Source: Serratia proteamaculans_D (GTDB taxonomy: Bacteria; Pseudomonadota; Gammaproteobacteria; Enterobacterales; Enterobacteriaceae). Taken from it: a stretch of 64,000 nt of DNA. This document shows positions 54,253 through 62,952 of the stretch, piece by piece (the first letter of the stretch is position 1; each line of letters begins with the position of its first letter). The stretch lies in NCBI RefSeq assembly GCF_049959315.1, contig NZ_CP188201.1; one strand, given 5' to 3'. Made by a program: the position numbers and the translations under genes. Under the pieces are notes generated by a model, which searched no databases, was not told the DNA's origin, and saw only the letters and a program-made list of their open reading frames with translations.

Positions 54253-54264
54253 CTATACTAGAAT

Positions 54265-55986
54265 TTATTTTCCAAAATAAACTATAGCAGCCTCGCGGAG
54301 ATCAGAACTGTATTTACCTCTTTTTATTTGATCATCAGTTGGCATTTCAATGCTATCAATTATTTCCTGACAAATTTTGAAATTCTCTATATACTTCTCA
54401 GAAGAAAGGGATTTTATTATTTTATCACAATAACTCGTAACTTTCCTTGATGACGGCTCTATATTTTCAACCTTACCAGAAACCACCCATGGATATAACA
54501 TCGCCACATGCCAACGCAGTCGATTATATTTCGGGGCATCATTTTTCCTACCATTAATTAATGTATTGAATTTATAACAAATATATGCAGAACAATAATA
54601 TGCACATTCATTATCTCTATCATCAAATACAATATCGCTTGTGTTCAAAACTTTTTTAACATATCTTGAAGCGTCATGTGGTCTGTTTTTAAAAACAGAT
54701 ATATAACATCTTGCCAGTTCTTTTATATCATAAATCTTGGTTGTTTGAATTGCACGATTACGATATTCATTTTCTCTTCGCTCAAAATATAAATTCTCCT
54801 TCAATTCGTCATTTCGTTGTATATCAAAGAATTTTTGAATTAACCTAGCTTTTTCTCTTAATGCATAAAAAGCTTCATTATCAACCGCTGATTGGTTATT
54901 AGTGGCTGTAACAATTTCTATAGCTACGTCTGTATCTTGTGATTCAATAAATTTAACAATTAGTTCAACACTATCATCTAAATATTCGTAATTCTCAAAC
55001 AAAGTATTCGTTGTTTGACACCCATTTATTATTTGATAGTTTGTTAAGTGCATAACTTTAGTATTAGACTGAATTGCTATTTCAGGTGCTATAATTGTTA
55101 CGCCATTATTTAATACAGCAAACTGCTTAGACTTATCACTCTTTAATGTATTAGATATATCTTTATTTACTGGATTATCCCCTCCCAAGAATGCTCTTAC
55201 GTTTTCATCAAAGACTTCTTCTCTGATATTACCGTCACCATCCATAGCGATCTTACTTAGGTACTCTTTGGCCTTAACTATTGAAATGTATGCCTGAGGT
55301 ATTCCTGGCATTTCATTTATGCCAATATAATCTATTAATTGCAGGGATGCCTCATTTTTATCTGAAATAGCGCCCCACAACTTCATCAACTCTTTTCGTC
55401 CTAAAGGTGAGACCTCAACCTCATTAAATATATCTGATGCTTCGCAGGTTCTTTTTACCAATTTAAAGCTAGCTTCAATTTCCCTTTCTTTGCTATACAC
55501 ACCACTAGTACAGAAGAACACCTTTATATTAGGCCTTCTGTTTTTTATTTTTTTTACATTTGCAACTATTATCTTTAAAATATCTATCGCCTGCCCATTA
55601 TATACACCATTTGGGAATTTAGGGTCCAAACTTAAGAAATCTTGCAATCCAATATTAAAATTCGATATGTCATCTTTTAAGAAACTCTCCCCTGACTTCG
55701 CTTGAACAACAATAATATCTACTGATAACGATGTCTTATAGGTTTCGAATGCACTTTGAGCATCATCTACACTTACTATTAGCTCACCATCAATAATTAT
55801 AGCAATACCATCTAGCGATGCATCATCTTCCTGTGTCGTTATGTCAACAGGATTAAATCTACCCAGAAAATATTTGGAAGTAATTACGTAATTACAAAAA
55901 TACTCAAAAAGCTTTGACTCTTCCTTTTCTTGCATTTCAAACTCAGTAGCCAAGTCACTTACATATTGCGAAAGTATAGCGTGCAT
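54265..55986 (-). CDS. AIPR-family abortive infection phage resistance protein with nuclease-like N-terminus
   Basis: A 573-residue protein encoded in strongly AT-rich DNA, foreign to the window. The AIPR core is clear: ENVRAFLGGDNPVN (261-274), the LNNGVTI segment (292-298) and NYQIINGCQTT (316-326), followed by a conserved NNQSAVD stretch. Before it, residues 22-100 fit a PD-(D/E)xK nuclease pattern: an acidic helix (E22/E23), D59 in LDGIAI and Q95-A-K97 in VVQAKSGESF. AIPR proteins are linked to abortive phage infection; the target is unknown. No partner gene adjoins it, so it may act alone. An IIVVQAK variant (Q in place of E/D) is common in Mrr-like enzymes. Confidence 0.82.
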   Translation of the reverse strand: MHAILSQYVSDLATEFEMQEKEESKLFEYFCNYVITSKYFLGRFNPVDITTQEDDASLDGIAIIIDGELIVSVDDAQSAFETYKTSLSVDIIVVQAKSGESFLKDDISNFNIGLQDFLSLDPKFPNGVYNGQAIDILKIIVANVKKIKNRRPNIKVFFCTSGVYSKEREIEASFKLVKRTCEASDIFNEVEVSPLGRKELMKLWGAISDKNEASLQLIDYIGINEMPGIPQAYISIVKAKEYLSKIAMDGDGNIREEVFDENVRAFLGGDNPVNKDISNTLKSDKSKQFAVLNNGVTIIAPEIAIQSNTKVMHLTNYQIINGCQTTNTLFENYEYLDDSVELIVKFIESQDTDVAIEIVTATNNQSAVDNEAFYALREKARLIQKFFDIQRNDELKENLYFERRENEYRNRAIQTTKIYDIKELARCYISVFKNRPHDASRYVKKVLNTSDIVFDDRDNECAYYCSAYICYKFNTLINGRKNDAPKYNRLRWHVAMLYPWVVSGKVENIEPSSRKVTSYCDKIIKSLSSEKYIENFKICQEIIDSIEMPTDDQIKRGKYSSDLREAAIVYFGK

Positions 55987-56121
55987 ATAATATCCTTTTT
56001 AAAAATAAGCACTGAAATGAAAAAATCATCCGTTCAATGTTTTCAATTTAATACGACTGAATTAAAAAGTCACGGAAACGGCACTACACCGCACCCGCCT
56101 GCACACTTTGGAACGTAAAAA

Positions 56122-56405
56122 TTTTTCAGTTTTATTTTTCTACAAACCAATCCGCCAGGCCGCGCCACACCTAGGCTTCTGCAAGAAATCCCCAACTGAA
56201 AAGTTTGAAAAGAATTTCAGTGTTTTTCAGTTTTGACTTTCATAAATATGACAAAGACCATAGTTAACACCATGATTATAATGGATTATTTAATTTTACG
56301 TGGGATAGCAAGAAAAAATGAAACCCGAGACACACAGAAAGAAAACACAAAAGCCACGCAGGGCGCGGCTTTGCGGGTAATGCTGAAAATAGTCCAACTG
56401 AAAAA
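56122..56405. repeat. Repeated TTTTCAGTT motif cluster in both orientations upstream of the AIPR gene
   Basis: TTTTTCAGTTTT occurs at 56122-56133 and 56223-56234. The inverted form AACTGAAAA occurs at 56194-56202 and 56396-56404. A terminator-like hairpin (AAAGCC-CGC/GCG-GGCTTT) is at about 56350-56372. The cluster fills the 470-bp gap between the AIPR start and the Ogr-like remnant and looks like binding sites of a phage or plasmid regulator. Confidence 0.45.
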
Positions 56406-56457
56406 GGTGGTAAACCAAACGCTCTACATGCTTCCTACGCCATGGCCTGTAATGCCA

Positions 56458-56799
56458 TTATTGACCCGCCACGTAATTAGCGTGCCTACGCCACGTAACG
56501 ATCGGTTTTGTGAGGTCGGGCACTCTGGCCTTTGCCTCTTGTATTTCTTTCTCCTGGGCCGCTTTAAGCCACCCAATAGTGTCAGCCCGTTGATCCGGGG
56601 TAATCCCCTTAAGCAAACTCTGTATCATCTGCCCGTGCGTCAATGCACTAGGACATAAGGTATGAGAAAACGTCACATTAGCTACAAACCGGTGACCACA
56701 CTCTGGATTGCTGCATGTGCAGTACACATCTGCAAGCATCTTATACTTGCGGATTGTCTTCATGACCACCGCTATCAAAACCCGCAGAAACCCCGTCAC
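56458..56799 (-). pseudogene. Ogr/Delta-type phage late-gene activator, probably damaged at the N-terminus
   Basis: Residues from about 14 onward (KTIRKYKMLADVYCTCSNPECGHRF, quoted in part: DVYCTCSNPECGHRF) and the following TFSHTLCPSAL match P2-type Ogr/Delta zinc-binding activators of phage late promoters. The first Cys-x-x-Cys pair normally present in front is missing, and no ATG with a ribosome site opens the frame; the open frame begins with a GTG. The tail (GWLKAAQEKEIQEAKARVPD) is helical. It is taken as a relic of a P2/P4-like element. Confidence 0.65.
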
Positions 56800-56939
56800 A
56801 CATAGCCTTAAGCCATTTTCGTCGCCTAAATTCCTCCCTTATTATCAGCATGATGCGTGAGCACTGCCCACAATCTGGCACAGATTCCAGGATTAAAGGT
56901 ATAATCGCAGATACTATTTACTCGATTTTAGAAACGAAC

Positions 56940-57479
56940 ATGACAAAACTAACATTACAAGAGCAGATGCTTAAAGCCGGATTGGTCAACAGTAAGAAAC
57001 TGGCGAAAGTGCAAAAAACCGCTAAAAAATCGCGCGTTCAGGCTCGTGAGGCCAGAGAGGCGGTGGAAGTCAATAAAAAGGCACAAGTCGAACGTGATAA
57101 GCAACTGAGTGAGCAACAAAAGCAAGCCGCTTTGTCTAAAGAATATAAAGCTCAGGTAAAACAGCTCATTGAAATGAACAGGATCATTATTTCAAAGGGA
57201 AACATCAGCTATAACTTCACAGACAAGAATTTAATTAAAAATATCAATGTCGATAAAACCACTCAGACTCAGTTAATTAATGGCCGCCTCGCCATTGCGC
57301 GTCTGCTTGCGGATAATGGGGTTGATAACGAATACGCTATTATACCTGCGGTCGTCGCCGATAAAATTGCGCAACGAGATGCGAGCAGTATTGTGTTAAA
57401 TGCGGCTCTTAGCCAGGAGGCACAAGACGAAGAAGATCCTTATGCCGACTTTGTTGTGCCTGATGATTTGATGTGGTAA
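56940..57479 (+). CDS. yaiL: YaiL family protein (DUF2058)
   Basis: A 179-residue protein from the ATG at 56940, the same length as E. coli YaiL, starting MTKLTLQEQMLKAGLV and ending DPYADFVVPDDLMW. A long basic and Gln/Lys-rich helix (residues 15-85) suggests nucleic acid binding; the function is not established. The ribosome site is poor. In E. coli the gene lies elsewhere, so its place beside the argW island is either a Serratia-lineage rearrangement or island cargo. Confidence 0.88.
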   Translation: MTKLTLQEQMLKAGLVNSKKLAKVQKTAKKSRVQAREAREAVEVNKKAQVERDKQLSEQQKQAALSKEYKAQVKQLIEMNRIIISKGNISYNFTDKNLIKNINVDKTTQTQLINGRLAIARLLADNGVDNEYAIIPAVVADKIAQRDASSIVLNAALSQEAQDEEDPYADFVVPDDLMW

Positions 57480-57534
57480 AGAAAAAGAACGTATTACTAT
57501 CACACTCCTGCCGTATATCGCGGCATATTATTTT

Positions 57535-57561
57535 AGGGCAATGGGTTACGACCATTGCCCT
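57535..57561. terminator. Hairpin between yaiL and the dsdC-like gene
   Basis: A perfect 10-base stem, AGGGCAATGG with CCATTGCCCT around GTTACGA, lies 56 bases after the yaiL-like stop. No U-tract follows. Confidence 0.5.
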
Positions 57562-57603
57562 ACCTCAATAAAAATATTTCCCTGGCTACTTAAGAATAAA
57601 TCG

Positions 57604-57628
57604 CATTTTAGTTTCATTGACTAAAATG
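57604..57628 (+). promoter_or_regulatory. Inverted repeat in front of the dsdC-like gene
   Basis: CATTTTAGT and ACTAAAATG form a perfect 9-base inverted repeat with a 7-base centre, about 36 bases before the start codon. Its size and place suit a LysR-type autoregulatory site. Confidence 0.5.
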
Positions 57629-57663
57629 TTATTATTGCTCCACCTCGCGAATGGAGTAATAGC

Positions 57664-58593
57664 ATGTTCCCCAGCAAAAAGCATTCTCAACGGGCCAACC
57701 CGCTGACCAGCTATCAATTTTCACGATTGCATACCTTTGAATGCGTCGCCCGTCACCTATCTTTTTCATTGGCGGCAGATGAACTGTCAATTACTCCCAG
57801 CGCCGTAAGCCACAGAATTAATCTACTTGAAAAAGAGTTGGGGTTTCTTTTATTCCAGCGTTTTCACCGCAGAATTACGCTCACGCCGGAAGGTGAGCGG
57901 ATGCAATGGTCGTTAAGCAACTCCTTCGATGCCCTGACGCAGGAAATTCTTGATATTAAAAACCGTGAACTGACAGGCACCCTGACTATTTATTCCCACC
58001 CCTCCATCGTCCAATGCTTGCTGATTCCGCGGATCGGCGAGTTTATTGCCCAATACCCCACCATTCATTTGAACATTCTCACCGGGCAGGAGAATATCAA
58101 CCTGGCCAACCGGGGTGTTGATTTGGCACTGTATTTTGGGCTTCTGCCGTCAGGCAAGCAGCTGGACGAAACCTTTATGTCGGAGTCCATGGTGCCTATC
58201 TGCACTGCGCAATACGCCAAAACGCATAACCTCTACAATGCTCCTGAAAACCTGACGCACTGCACCCTGTTGCATGACCGGTATAACTCGGGTGAAGACG
58301 AATGGCTGACCTGGGCACAACATTTTGATTTAGGGCTGGATACCGACAGCAAAAGCATGGAGTTCGATCGCTCGGATTTGGCGGTGCTGGCGGCGACACA
58401 GCATCTTGGCGTCGCCATGGGCCGACTCAATCTGGTGCAAGACTGGATCAAAAGCGGCGAGTTGATTATCCCCTTTACCGATATGATTTTGCCCTGCGAA
58501 CACTGTTATTTTGTTTCGACCATATCCGAACGTCAGTGGCCGAAGATCATCGCATTCAAGCAGTGGATGATGAAAATAGAGCCTCTGGTCTGA
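57664..58593 (+). CDS. dsdC: LysR-type regulator, DsdC-like
   Basis: A 309-residue regulator. The N-terminal helix-turn-helix (about 18-78; SFSLAADELSITPSAVSHRI) and several stretches shared with E. coli DsdC (QEILDIKN, CTLLHDR, FDRSDLAVLAATQHLGVAMGR, RQWPKIIAF) support the call. DsdC activates D-serine import and deamination (dsdXA), but those genes are not next to it here. It may act on targets elsewhere or sense another ligand; the symbol is by similarity. It is convergent with the 99-residue gene. Confidence 0.75.
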   Translation: MFPSKKHSQRANPLTSYQFSRLHTFECVARHLSFSLAADELSITPSAVSHRINLLEKELGFLLFQRFHRRITLTPEGERMQWSLSNSFDALTQEILDIKNRELTGTLTIYSHPSIVQCLLIPRIGEFIAQYPTIHLNILTGQENINLANRGVDLALYFGLLPSGKQLDETFMSESMVPICTAQYAKTHNLYNAPENLTHCTLLHDRYNSGEDEWLTWAQHFDLGLDTDSKSMEFDRSDLAVLAATQHLGVAMGRLNLVQDWIKSGELIIPFTDMILPCEHCYFVSTISERQWPKIIAFKQWMMKIEPLV

Positions 58594-58627
58594 TAGCCAG
58601 AGGCCTGGGCCGGTGGTTTAAAAATGA

Positions 58628-58927
58628 TTACCATTTCTTTGGGCTATAAGAGAACTCAAGCGCGCAGCTGTACAATCGCCCTGCTTTGGAATAATAAATA
58701 TGTTTGCGGCTGTTATCCCACACGACCATAGCGTTATTAGCGAATTTTATTATCTCAACCGGTGTCTGGTTAGATAACCGCCCACGCCTGGTACTTTTCA
58801 CCACGAAAAAATCGCCATTATCACTGAGTGTAATCAAGGGATAACCCCAGGCATATTTCGATATTTGCATGGTAATGGAAAATTGACTTTCACAGATTAT
58901 TTGATAGGTATTAACATCTACATCCAT
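58628..58927 (-). CDS. Hypothetical protein, 99 residues
   Basis: I do not recognise a family. It is a small soluble protein rich in beta-prone segments (YPLITLSDNGDFFVVKS, NNAMVVWDNSRKHIYYSKAG) with no signal or membrane segment. Its start is 3 bases after the stop of the EamA gene upstream, so it is probably translated by coupling; an ATG four bases later is out of frame. Its DNA is more AT-rich than the backbone. Confidence 0.55.
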   Translation of the reverse strand: MDVDVNTYQIICESQFSITMQISKYAWGYPLITLSDNGDFFVVKSTRRGRLSNQTPVEIIKFANNAMVVWDNSRKHIYYSKAGRLYSCALEFSYSPKKW

Positions 58928-58930
58928 AAT

Positions 58931-59854
58931 TTATATTTTAGGTACAATCCCTCTATTGAGATAAAACAAATAAGAACAGCTCACGACAATCAAACCTAAA
59001 ACGATCAGGATAGAACCCAATACAAACTCAATCTGCAGCGGCTCTCCCAATATCACCACGCCGGCTAAAATACCAAAAATGGGCGTCATAAAGGTCAGAA
59101 TACCCAACGAGGATGCCTGATAATGACGCAGCAAAGAAAACCAGATCAAATAGCTGATAAAAGAAACCACCAGCGTTTGGAATATCAGGCTGGTCCAGGC
59201 CAATGTCGTCAGGGTGAAATGAACGCTCTCCGTAGTTATCGCCAGCAGAGATAGCAAAATGCAGGCTCCCGAGAGCTGAAACAATAATGTTTGTTTTGAT
59301 GAGCAGTTTGCCAACCCGGTAGTACGAATGACAATGGTCGAGCCGCCCCAGGACATTCCCGCCAACAGCCCGTAAATATCGCCACGCAACGGGTTCTCTG
59401 CGCCCGAACTGTCACTCATCCCGGAGATGGCGAGGACCACGCCGCCAAAGGCGATGGCAATACCGACCCACTGTATCAACGACAGCCGCTCATGTCGGAT
59501 AACAAAATGCAGCCCGATGGCGGAAAACAAGGGGGCAGTATACAAAAACACCGCCATATGCGATGCGCTGGTATAGCGCAACCCTTCGGAAACGAAGAAG
59601 AACTCCAACGCGAACAAAAAACCTACGCACAGACCTGCCAACAGCGTGGGGCGATCAAATACGAACTTTTCGCGGCGGTAGCGCGCCAGGAGGTAAACCG
59701 CCAAAGCGGCAACGCCCGATCGAATGGCGATTTGCAGTACCGCAGAAATGTCCGGTTCGGCGGCCTTGATCGCCACCTGCTGCAGCCCCCATATGGCGCA
59801 TATCATCATCATGGCGGCGGCAGCTCTGCTATCTATGTTGCTTCTGGCACTCAT
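58931..59854 (-). CDS. EamA/DMT family transporter
   Basis: A 307-residue ten-helix transporter with two EamA repeats (about 10-140 and 155-290). The ATG at 59854 has GGGAGG 4 bases upstream. The substrate is unknown. It is a different member from the one at 6.2 kb: the first repeat opens MMMICAIWGLQQVAIK. It is followed by the 99-residue gene and preceded by a small secreted protein gene 92 bases upstream. Confidence 0.86.
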   Translation of the reverse strand: MSARSNIDSRAAAAMMMICAIWGLQQVAIKAAEPDISAVLQIAIRSGVAALAVYLLARYRREKFVFDRPTLLAGLCVGFLFALEFFFVSEGLRYTSASHMAVFLYTAPLFSAIGLHFVIRHERLSLIQWVGIAIAFGGVVLAISGMSDSSGAENPLRGDIYGLLAGMSWGGSTIVIRTTGLANCSSKQTLLFQLSGACILLSLLAITTESVHFTLTTLAWTSLIFQTLVVSFISYLIWFSLLRHYQASSLGILTFMTPIFGILAGVVILGEPLQIEFVLGSILIVLGLIVVSCSYLFYLNRGIVPKI

Positions 59855-59946
59855 TACGCCTCCCGCAAATCGCTTAAATTTAAATACACCCATCCCTCAC
59901 CGTTAATAAAATGGGTGATGGATAAATCTAAGGAAAATATAAAAGG

Positions 59947-60237
59947 TTAGTTTTTATAGACCACTATTTCCTGGTACATCTTGATGACTTCATTATCACT
60001 GTCGACTTCACCGGTATATTCCGTTTGTTGCGCCACATGGGTCACCTTCCAGCCGCGCTTGGCCAACTCAGGGATGGTGGCGCGCCCAATGTCAGGACAG
60101 GTAAAGAGGGTGTTATCACTCAGCCTGAGCTTTCCAATGCTTGCATAATCATAAGCTTGTGAATGGCAAACATGCGACTCAGCCGCCATCAAGGGTAATG
60201 GCAACAGACCGATAATCAACATTAAACACTTTTTCAT
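59947..60237 (-). CDS. Small secreted protein, 96 residues
   Basis: Started at the ATG at 60237 (GGAG upstream), it has a signal peptide MKKCLMLIIGLLPLPLMAA. The mature part of about 77 residues has two Cys residues (HVCHSQ, LFTCPD) that may form a disulfide. The family is not recognised. Alternative ATGs at 60243 and 60249 are possible. It may share a transcript with the EamA gene. Confidence 0.65.
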   Translation of the reverse strand: MKKCLMLIIGLLPLPLMAAESHVCHSQAYDYASIGKLRLSDNTLFTCPDIGRATIPELAKRGWKVTHVAQQTEYTGEVDSDNEVIKMYQEIVVYKN

Positions 60238-60658
60238 AGCCATCTCCATGCCTCTTATTAGCCTTATCCATTTTGCAGATATCACCGTAATCAATAACGT
60301 TATACCTGCTTATTTAAATATCTTTCTGCGCGATGAAATTACACGATATATGCCCTTCACTGACAAGTGAAAAATATAAACCTTCGTGTTAGCTGAATTC
60401 ATCCGAACATCATCGCCATTGCTGCGCCTTTAAGTTAAATTTTTATACCGCCTGGCGGCATCGCGGCACTTCCCTGCTGACAGTTACAGAAAAAACCCAA
60501 TAATTAGCAGGAAAAGTAACTTTTTGTGACGCGCATTGTGTTACATATGCGTTTCGCTTTACCCACGCTAAAAGCAATGAAAACGCTCAGAAAACTTCCT
60601 GAGCAAATCACTGATGCCAGAAGGTTCAGTGAGGTCGGCAAGTACACAGGGATAAAAA
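60238..60658. other. 421-bp spacer between the small secreted protein and the porin
   Basis: The divergent upstream regions of both genes lie here. The DNA is AT-rich near 60.30-60.45 kb. No gene, repeat or known operator could be supported; a plus-strand frame from 60526 runs into the porin gene in another frame and is not coding-like. Confidence 0.4.
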
Positions 60659-61810
60659 ATGACATACAAATTGCGCGCATTAACCCAGGCAATTGCTCTG
60701 GGATTGGTAGTTGGCAGTGCTTCTTTCGCCGCTCAGGCTGAAATTACCCTGCTAAAGCAGGATCCACAGGCAGGCGACCCGCTGAGCCGTCTTAATTTTA
60801 CCGTCGGCGGCAGCATCCGTCCGCAGTTCAACAATATGACCGGCGATGGTGATAAAGGCTCTTACAAACGTAACGGTTTTGACGGCGGAACCCGCTTGCG
60901 CTTCGCCGCCGATTACTACCTGTTCGACGACATTAGCTGGATCAGCTACTACGAGCTGGGGGTGAATATCCCTGCGCTGTTCAACTGGGATAACCACTAT
61001 GCAGAGGGCGCCAACAACACCAGCCGCCGCATGCTGTACACCGGTTTGAAAAGCAAAACCTGGGGACAATTGACCTTTGGTCAACAAAACAGCGTGTACT
61101 ACGACGTGGTTGGCGCCAAAACCGATATCTGGGATTACGACATGCTGGCCCAGGCTCCGGGCAACGGCATCAACGGGGATTACGACGGTTCTTACCGTTC
61201 ACGTAAAATGCTGAAGTACAAAAATACCTTCGGCGATGCGGATGTGTATGCCTCTTACCTGTTCAGCGATAACGAATACCTGCCGGGGAATGGCCTGCGC
61301 TACAAGCGCGAGGGCGGCGGTTCATTGGGTGTGGATTACCACCTGACGCCGGATCTGACCTGGGGCACCGCGTGGAACTATACCCGCGCCGAGATGCGTG
61401 ACCCTGCCACCCACGCTACGAAAGATTATGACCAGAACATCCTGGGTACCGCGCTGAGCTGGAAACCGGATAACTGGACGCTGACCTTTGGCGGCGGCTG
61501 GTACAACAACTTCCTGACCACCAAAAAGGCCAACGTTAACGACTACTTCGCCGGTGACGCCTGGGGTATTGAATATCTGGCCGGTTACACCGTGCCGGTA
61601 GGGCAATATGCGGTGAAATCCGTGATGCCGTACTTTATGGGCGACCGTTTGCAGTACGTCAGTGGCCGTGACTATCAGCGTATTGATAACGGCCTGGGTG
61701 TGACCGTGCAGTTTGATTACGGTTTCCGCGTCGATGTGGAACACGTGCTGACGTCAAGCACCGACAACCTGGGCGATATGACGCTGGTGCGTCTGCGTTA
61801 CGATTTCTAA
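60659..61810 (+). CDS. Outer-membrane porin, Gram-negative porin family
   Basis: A 383-residue beta-barrel protein. The signal peptide ends at FAAQA. Features include a strand-turn pattern throughout, GFDGGTRLRFAADYY near 80-95, KTWGQLTFGQQNSVYYDV near 135-152 (typical of 16-strand porins) and a C-terminal Phe in LVRLRYDF, the BAM recognition end. The closest named porin is unclear, so no symbol is given. It is followed by a strong terminator. Confidence 0.83.
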   Translation: MTYKLRALTQAIALGLVVGSASFAAQAEITLLKQDPQAGDPLSRLNFTVGGSIRPQFNNMTGDGDKGSYKRNGFDGGTRLRFAADYYLFDDISWISYYELGVNIPALFNWDNHYAEGANNTSRRMLYTGLKSKTWGQLTFGQQNSVYYDVVGAKTDIWDYDMLAQAPGNGINGDYDGSYRSRKMLKYKNTFGDADVYASYLFSDNEYLPGNGLRYKREGGGSLGVDYHLTPDLTWGTAWNYTRAEMRDPATHATKDYDQNILGTALSWKPDNWTLTFGGGWYNNFLTTKKANVNDYFAGDAWGIEYLAGYTVPVGQYAVKSVMPYFMGDRLQYVSGRDYQRIDNGLGVTVQFDYGFRVDVEHVLTSSTDNLGDMTLVRLRYDF

Positions 61811-61823
61811 TTGCTAGCGACGT

Positions 61824-61849
61824 AAAAAAGGCCGCTTCTGCGGCCTTTT
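61824..61849. terminator. Terminator between the porin and mltB
   Basis: AAAAGGCCGC, TTCT loop, GCGGCCTTTT with A and U tracts on the two sides serves both convergent genes. Confidence 0.92.
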
Positions 61850-61866
61850 CCATTAATAACACGACA

Positions 61867-62952
61867 TCAGAATCCGCCGCGTGCCGAGCGGCCCACCGCT
61901 TCACCCAACTGCCACACTGCCATCGCATAATGGGTACTGTGGTTGTAGCGGGTAATGGTGTAGAAATTGGGTAAACCGTACCAATACTGGTAGCTGGTTC
62001 CCATATCCAGGCGCAGCAGGCTGGCCTCCTGATTACCACCAAGCGACCCTTGCGGCGTCAGCCCAGCTTCCGACAAGCTGGCAACCGAATAGCGGGTTTT
62101 AAAGCCATTTTCCAACCCCGGTGCCTGGCCGCTGGCCGGCACGGCCACAGGTTCACCCCGGGTCCAGCCATGTGCTTTAAAGTAGTTGGCGACGCTGCCG
62201 ATGGCATCAACCGGATCCCACAGGTTTACGTGGCCATCACCGTTGAAGTCAACTGCGTAACTCTTGAAAGAGGACGGCATAAACTGACCGTAACCCATAG
62301 CGCCAGCAAAGGAACCACGCAGCTCCAGCGGATCATCCCCTTCGGTACGTGACATCAACAGGAAGGTTTCCAGCTCGCCGGCAAAGTAATCGGCACGGCG
62401 CGGATAGTCGAACGCCAGGGTAGACAGCGCATCGATAATGCGGGTTTTACCCATTACGCGGCCCCACCGGGTTTCAACACCGATAATGCCGACAATAATC
62501 TCCGGCGGCACACCGTAGACCTGATAAGCACGCTGCAGCGCGTCCTGATACTGATTCCAGAACTGCACGCCGTTTTGCACGTTATCCGGCGTAATAAACT
62601 TGTTGCGGTAACGCAGCCAGGAACCATTAGGGCCGGAAGGTGCCTGGGTAGTTGGCGTCGGCGCCTGACGATCCATCAGCCGCAGTACAGAATCTAACCG
62701 CCTGGCCTGGGCCAGCACGTCATGCAACTGCTGGCGATCGAAACCGTGTTCCTGCACCATTTTATCGATAAAACGAGCGGTGTTCGGGTTATTGGCAAAA
62801 TCGCCCCCCAGCGGCTGACCGGAATGCGCTGGTGTCAGCAGAAAACCGCCTTTCACGGTGTTGTCCTGAGGCGTGGCTGGGGTCGACTTCGGCCCGCTGC
62901 TACAGGCAGTGAGTAAGGTAAGCAGAGGGAGAAGAACAACTAAATGACGCAT
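61867..62952 (-). CDS. mltB: Membrane-bound lytic murein transglycosylase B
   Basis: A 361-residue lipoprotein (lipobox LLTAC, Cys17) of the outer membrane. The catalytic Glu lies in IVGIIGVETRWGRV. The family segments FAGAMGYGQFMPSSF and DFNGDGHVNLWDPVDAIGS are present. It cleaves the glycan chain of peptidoglycan forming 1,6-anhydromuropeptides. Length equals E. coli MltB (361). Confidence 0.95.
   Translation of the reverse strand: MRHLVVLLPLLTLLTACSSGPKSTPATPQDNTVKGGFLLTPAHSGQPLGGDFANNPNTARFIDKMVQEHGFDRQQLHDVLAQARRLDSVLRLMDRQAPTPTTQAPSGPNGSWLRYRNKFITPDNVQNGVQFWNQYQDALQRAYQVYGVPPEIIVGIIGVETRWGRVMGKTRIIDALSTLAFDYPRRADYFAGELETFLLMSRTEGDDPLELRGSFAGAMGYGQFMPSSFKSYAVDFNGDGHVNLWDPVDAIGSVANYFKAHGWTRGEPVAVPASGQAPGLENGFKTRYSVASLSEAGLTPQGSLGGNQEASLLRLDMGTSYQYWYGLPNFYTITRYNHSTHYAMAVWQLGEAVGRSARGGF

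Larger units (their letters stand above)
52867..57479. mobile_element. Genomic island at argW carrying an AIPR defence gene
   Basis: The island begins at the 3' part of argW (attL) and contains an integrase, an AIPR-family gene, a damaged Ogr/Delta-type gene and repeats. The DNA from about 54.2 to 56.4 kb is clearly more AT-rich than the rest of the window. The right boundary is not known: no repeat of the tRNA end was found in the window, so the end given is only that of the yaiL-like gene. Confidence 0.7.

Noticed and set aside
55930..56118. 62-codon frame across the AIPR start
   Set aside because: Low-complexity antisense sequence with no ribosome site.
56233..56658. 141-codon plus-strand frame overlapping the Ogr-like remnant
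   Set aside because: Its second half is antisense to the recognisable zinc-binding gene; no family likeness was seen.
60526..60741. 71-codon frame running into the porin gene
   Set aside because: It overlaps the porin signal peptide in another frame and lacks a ribosome site.
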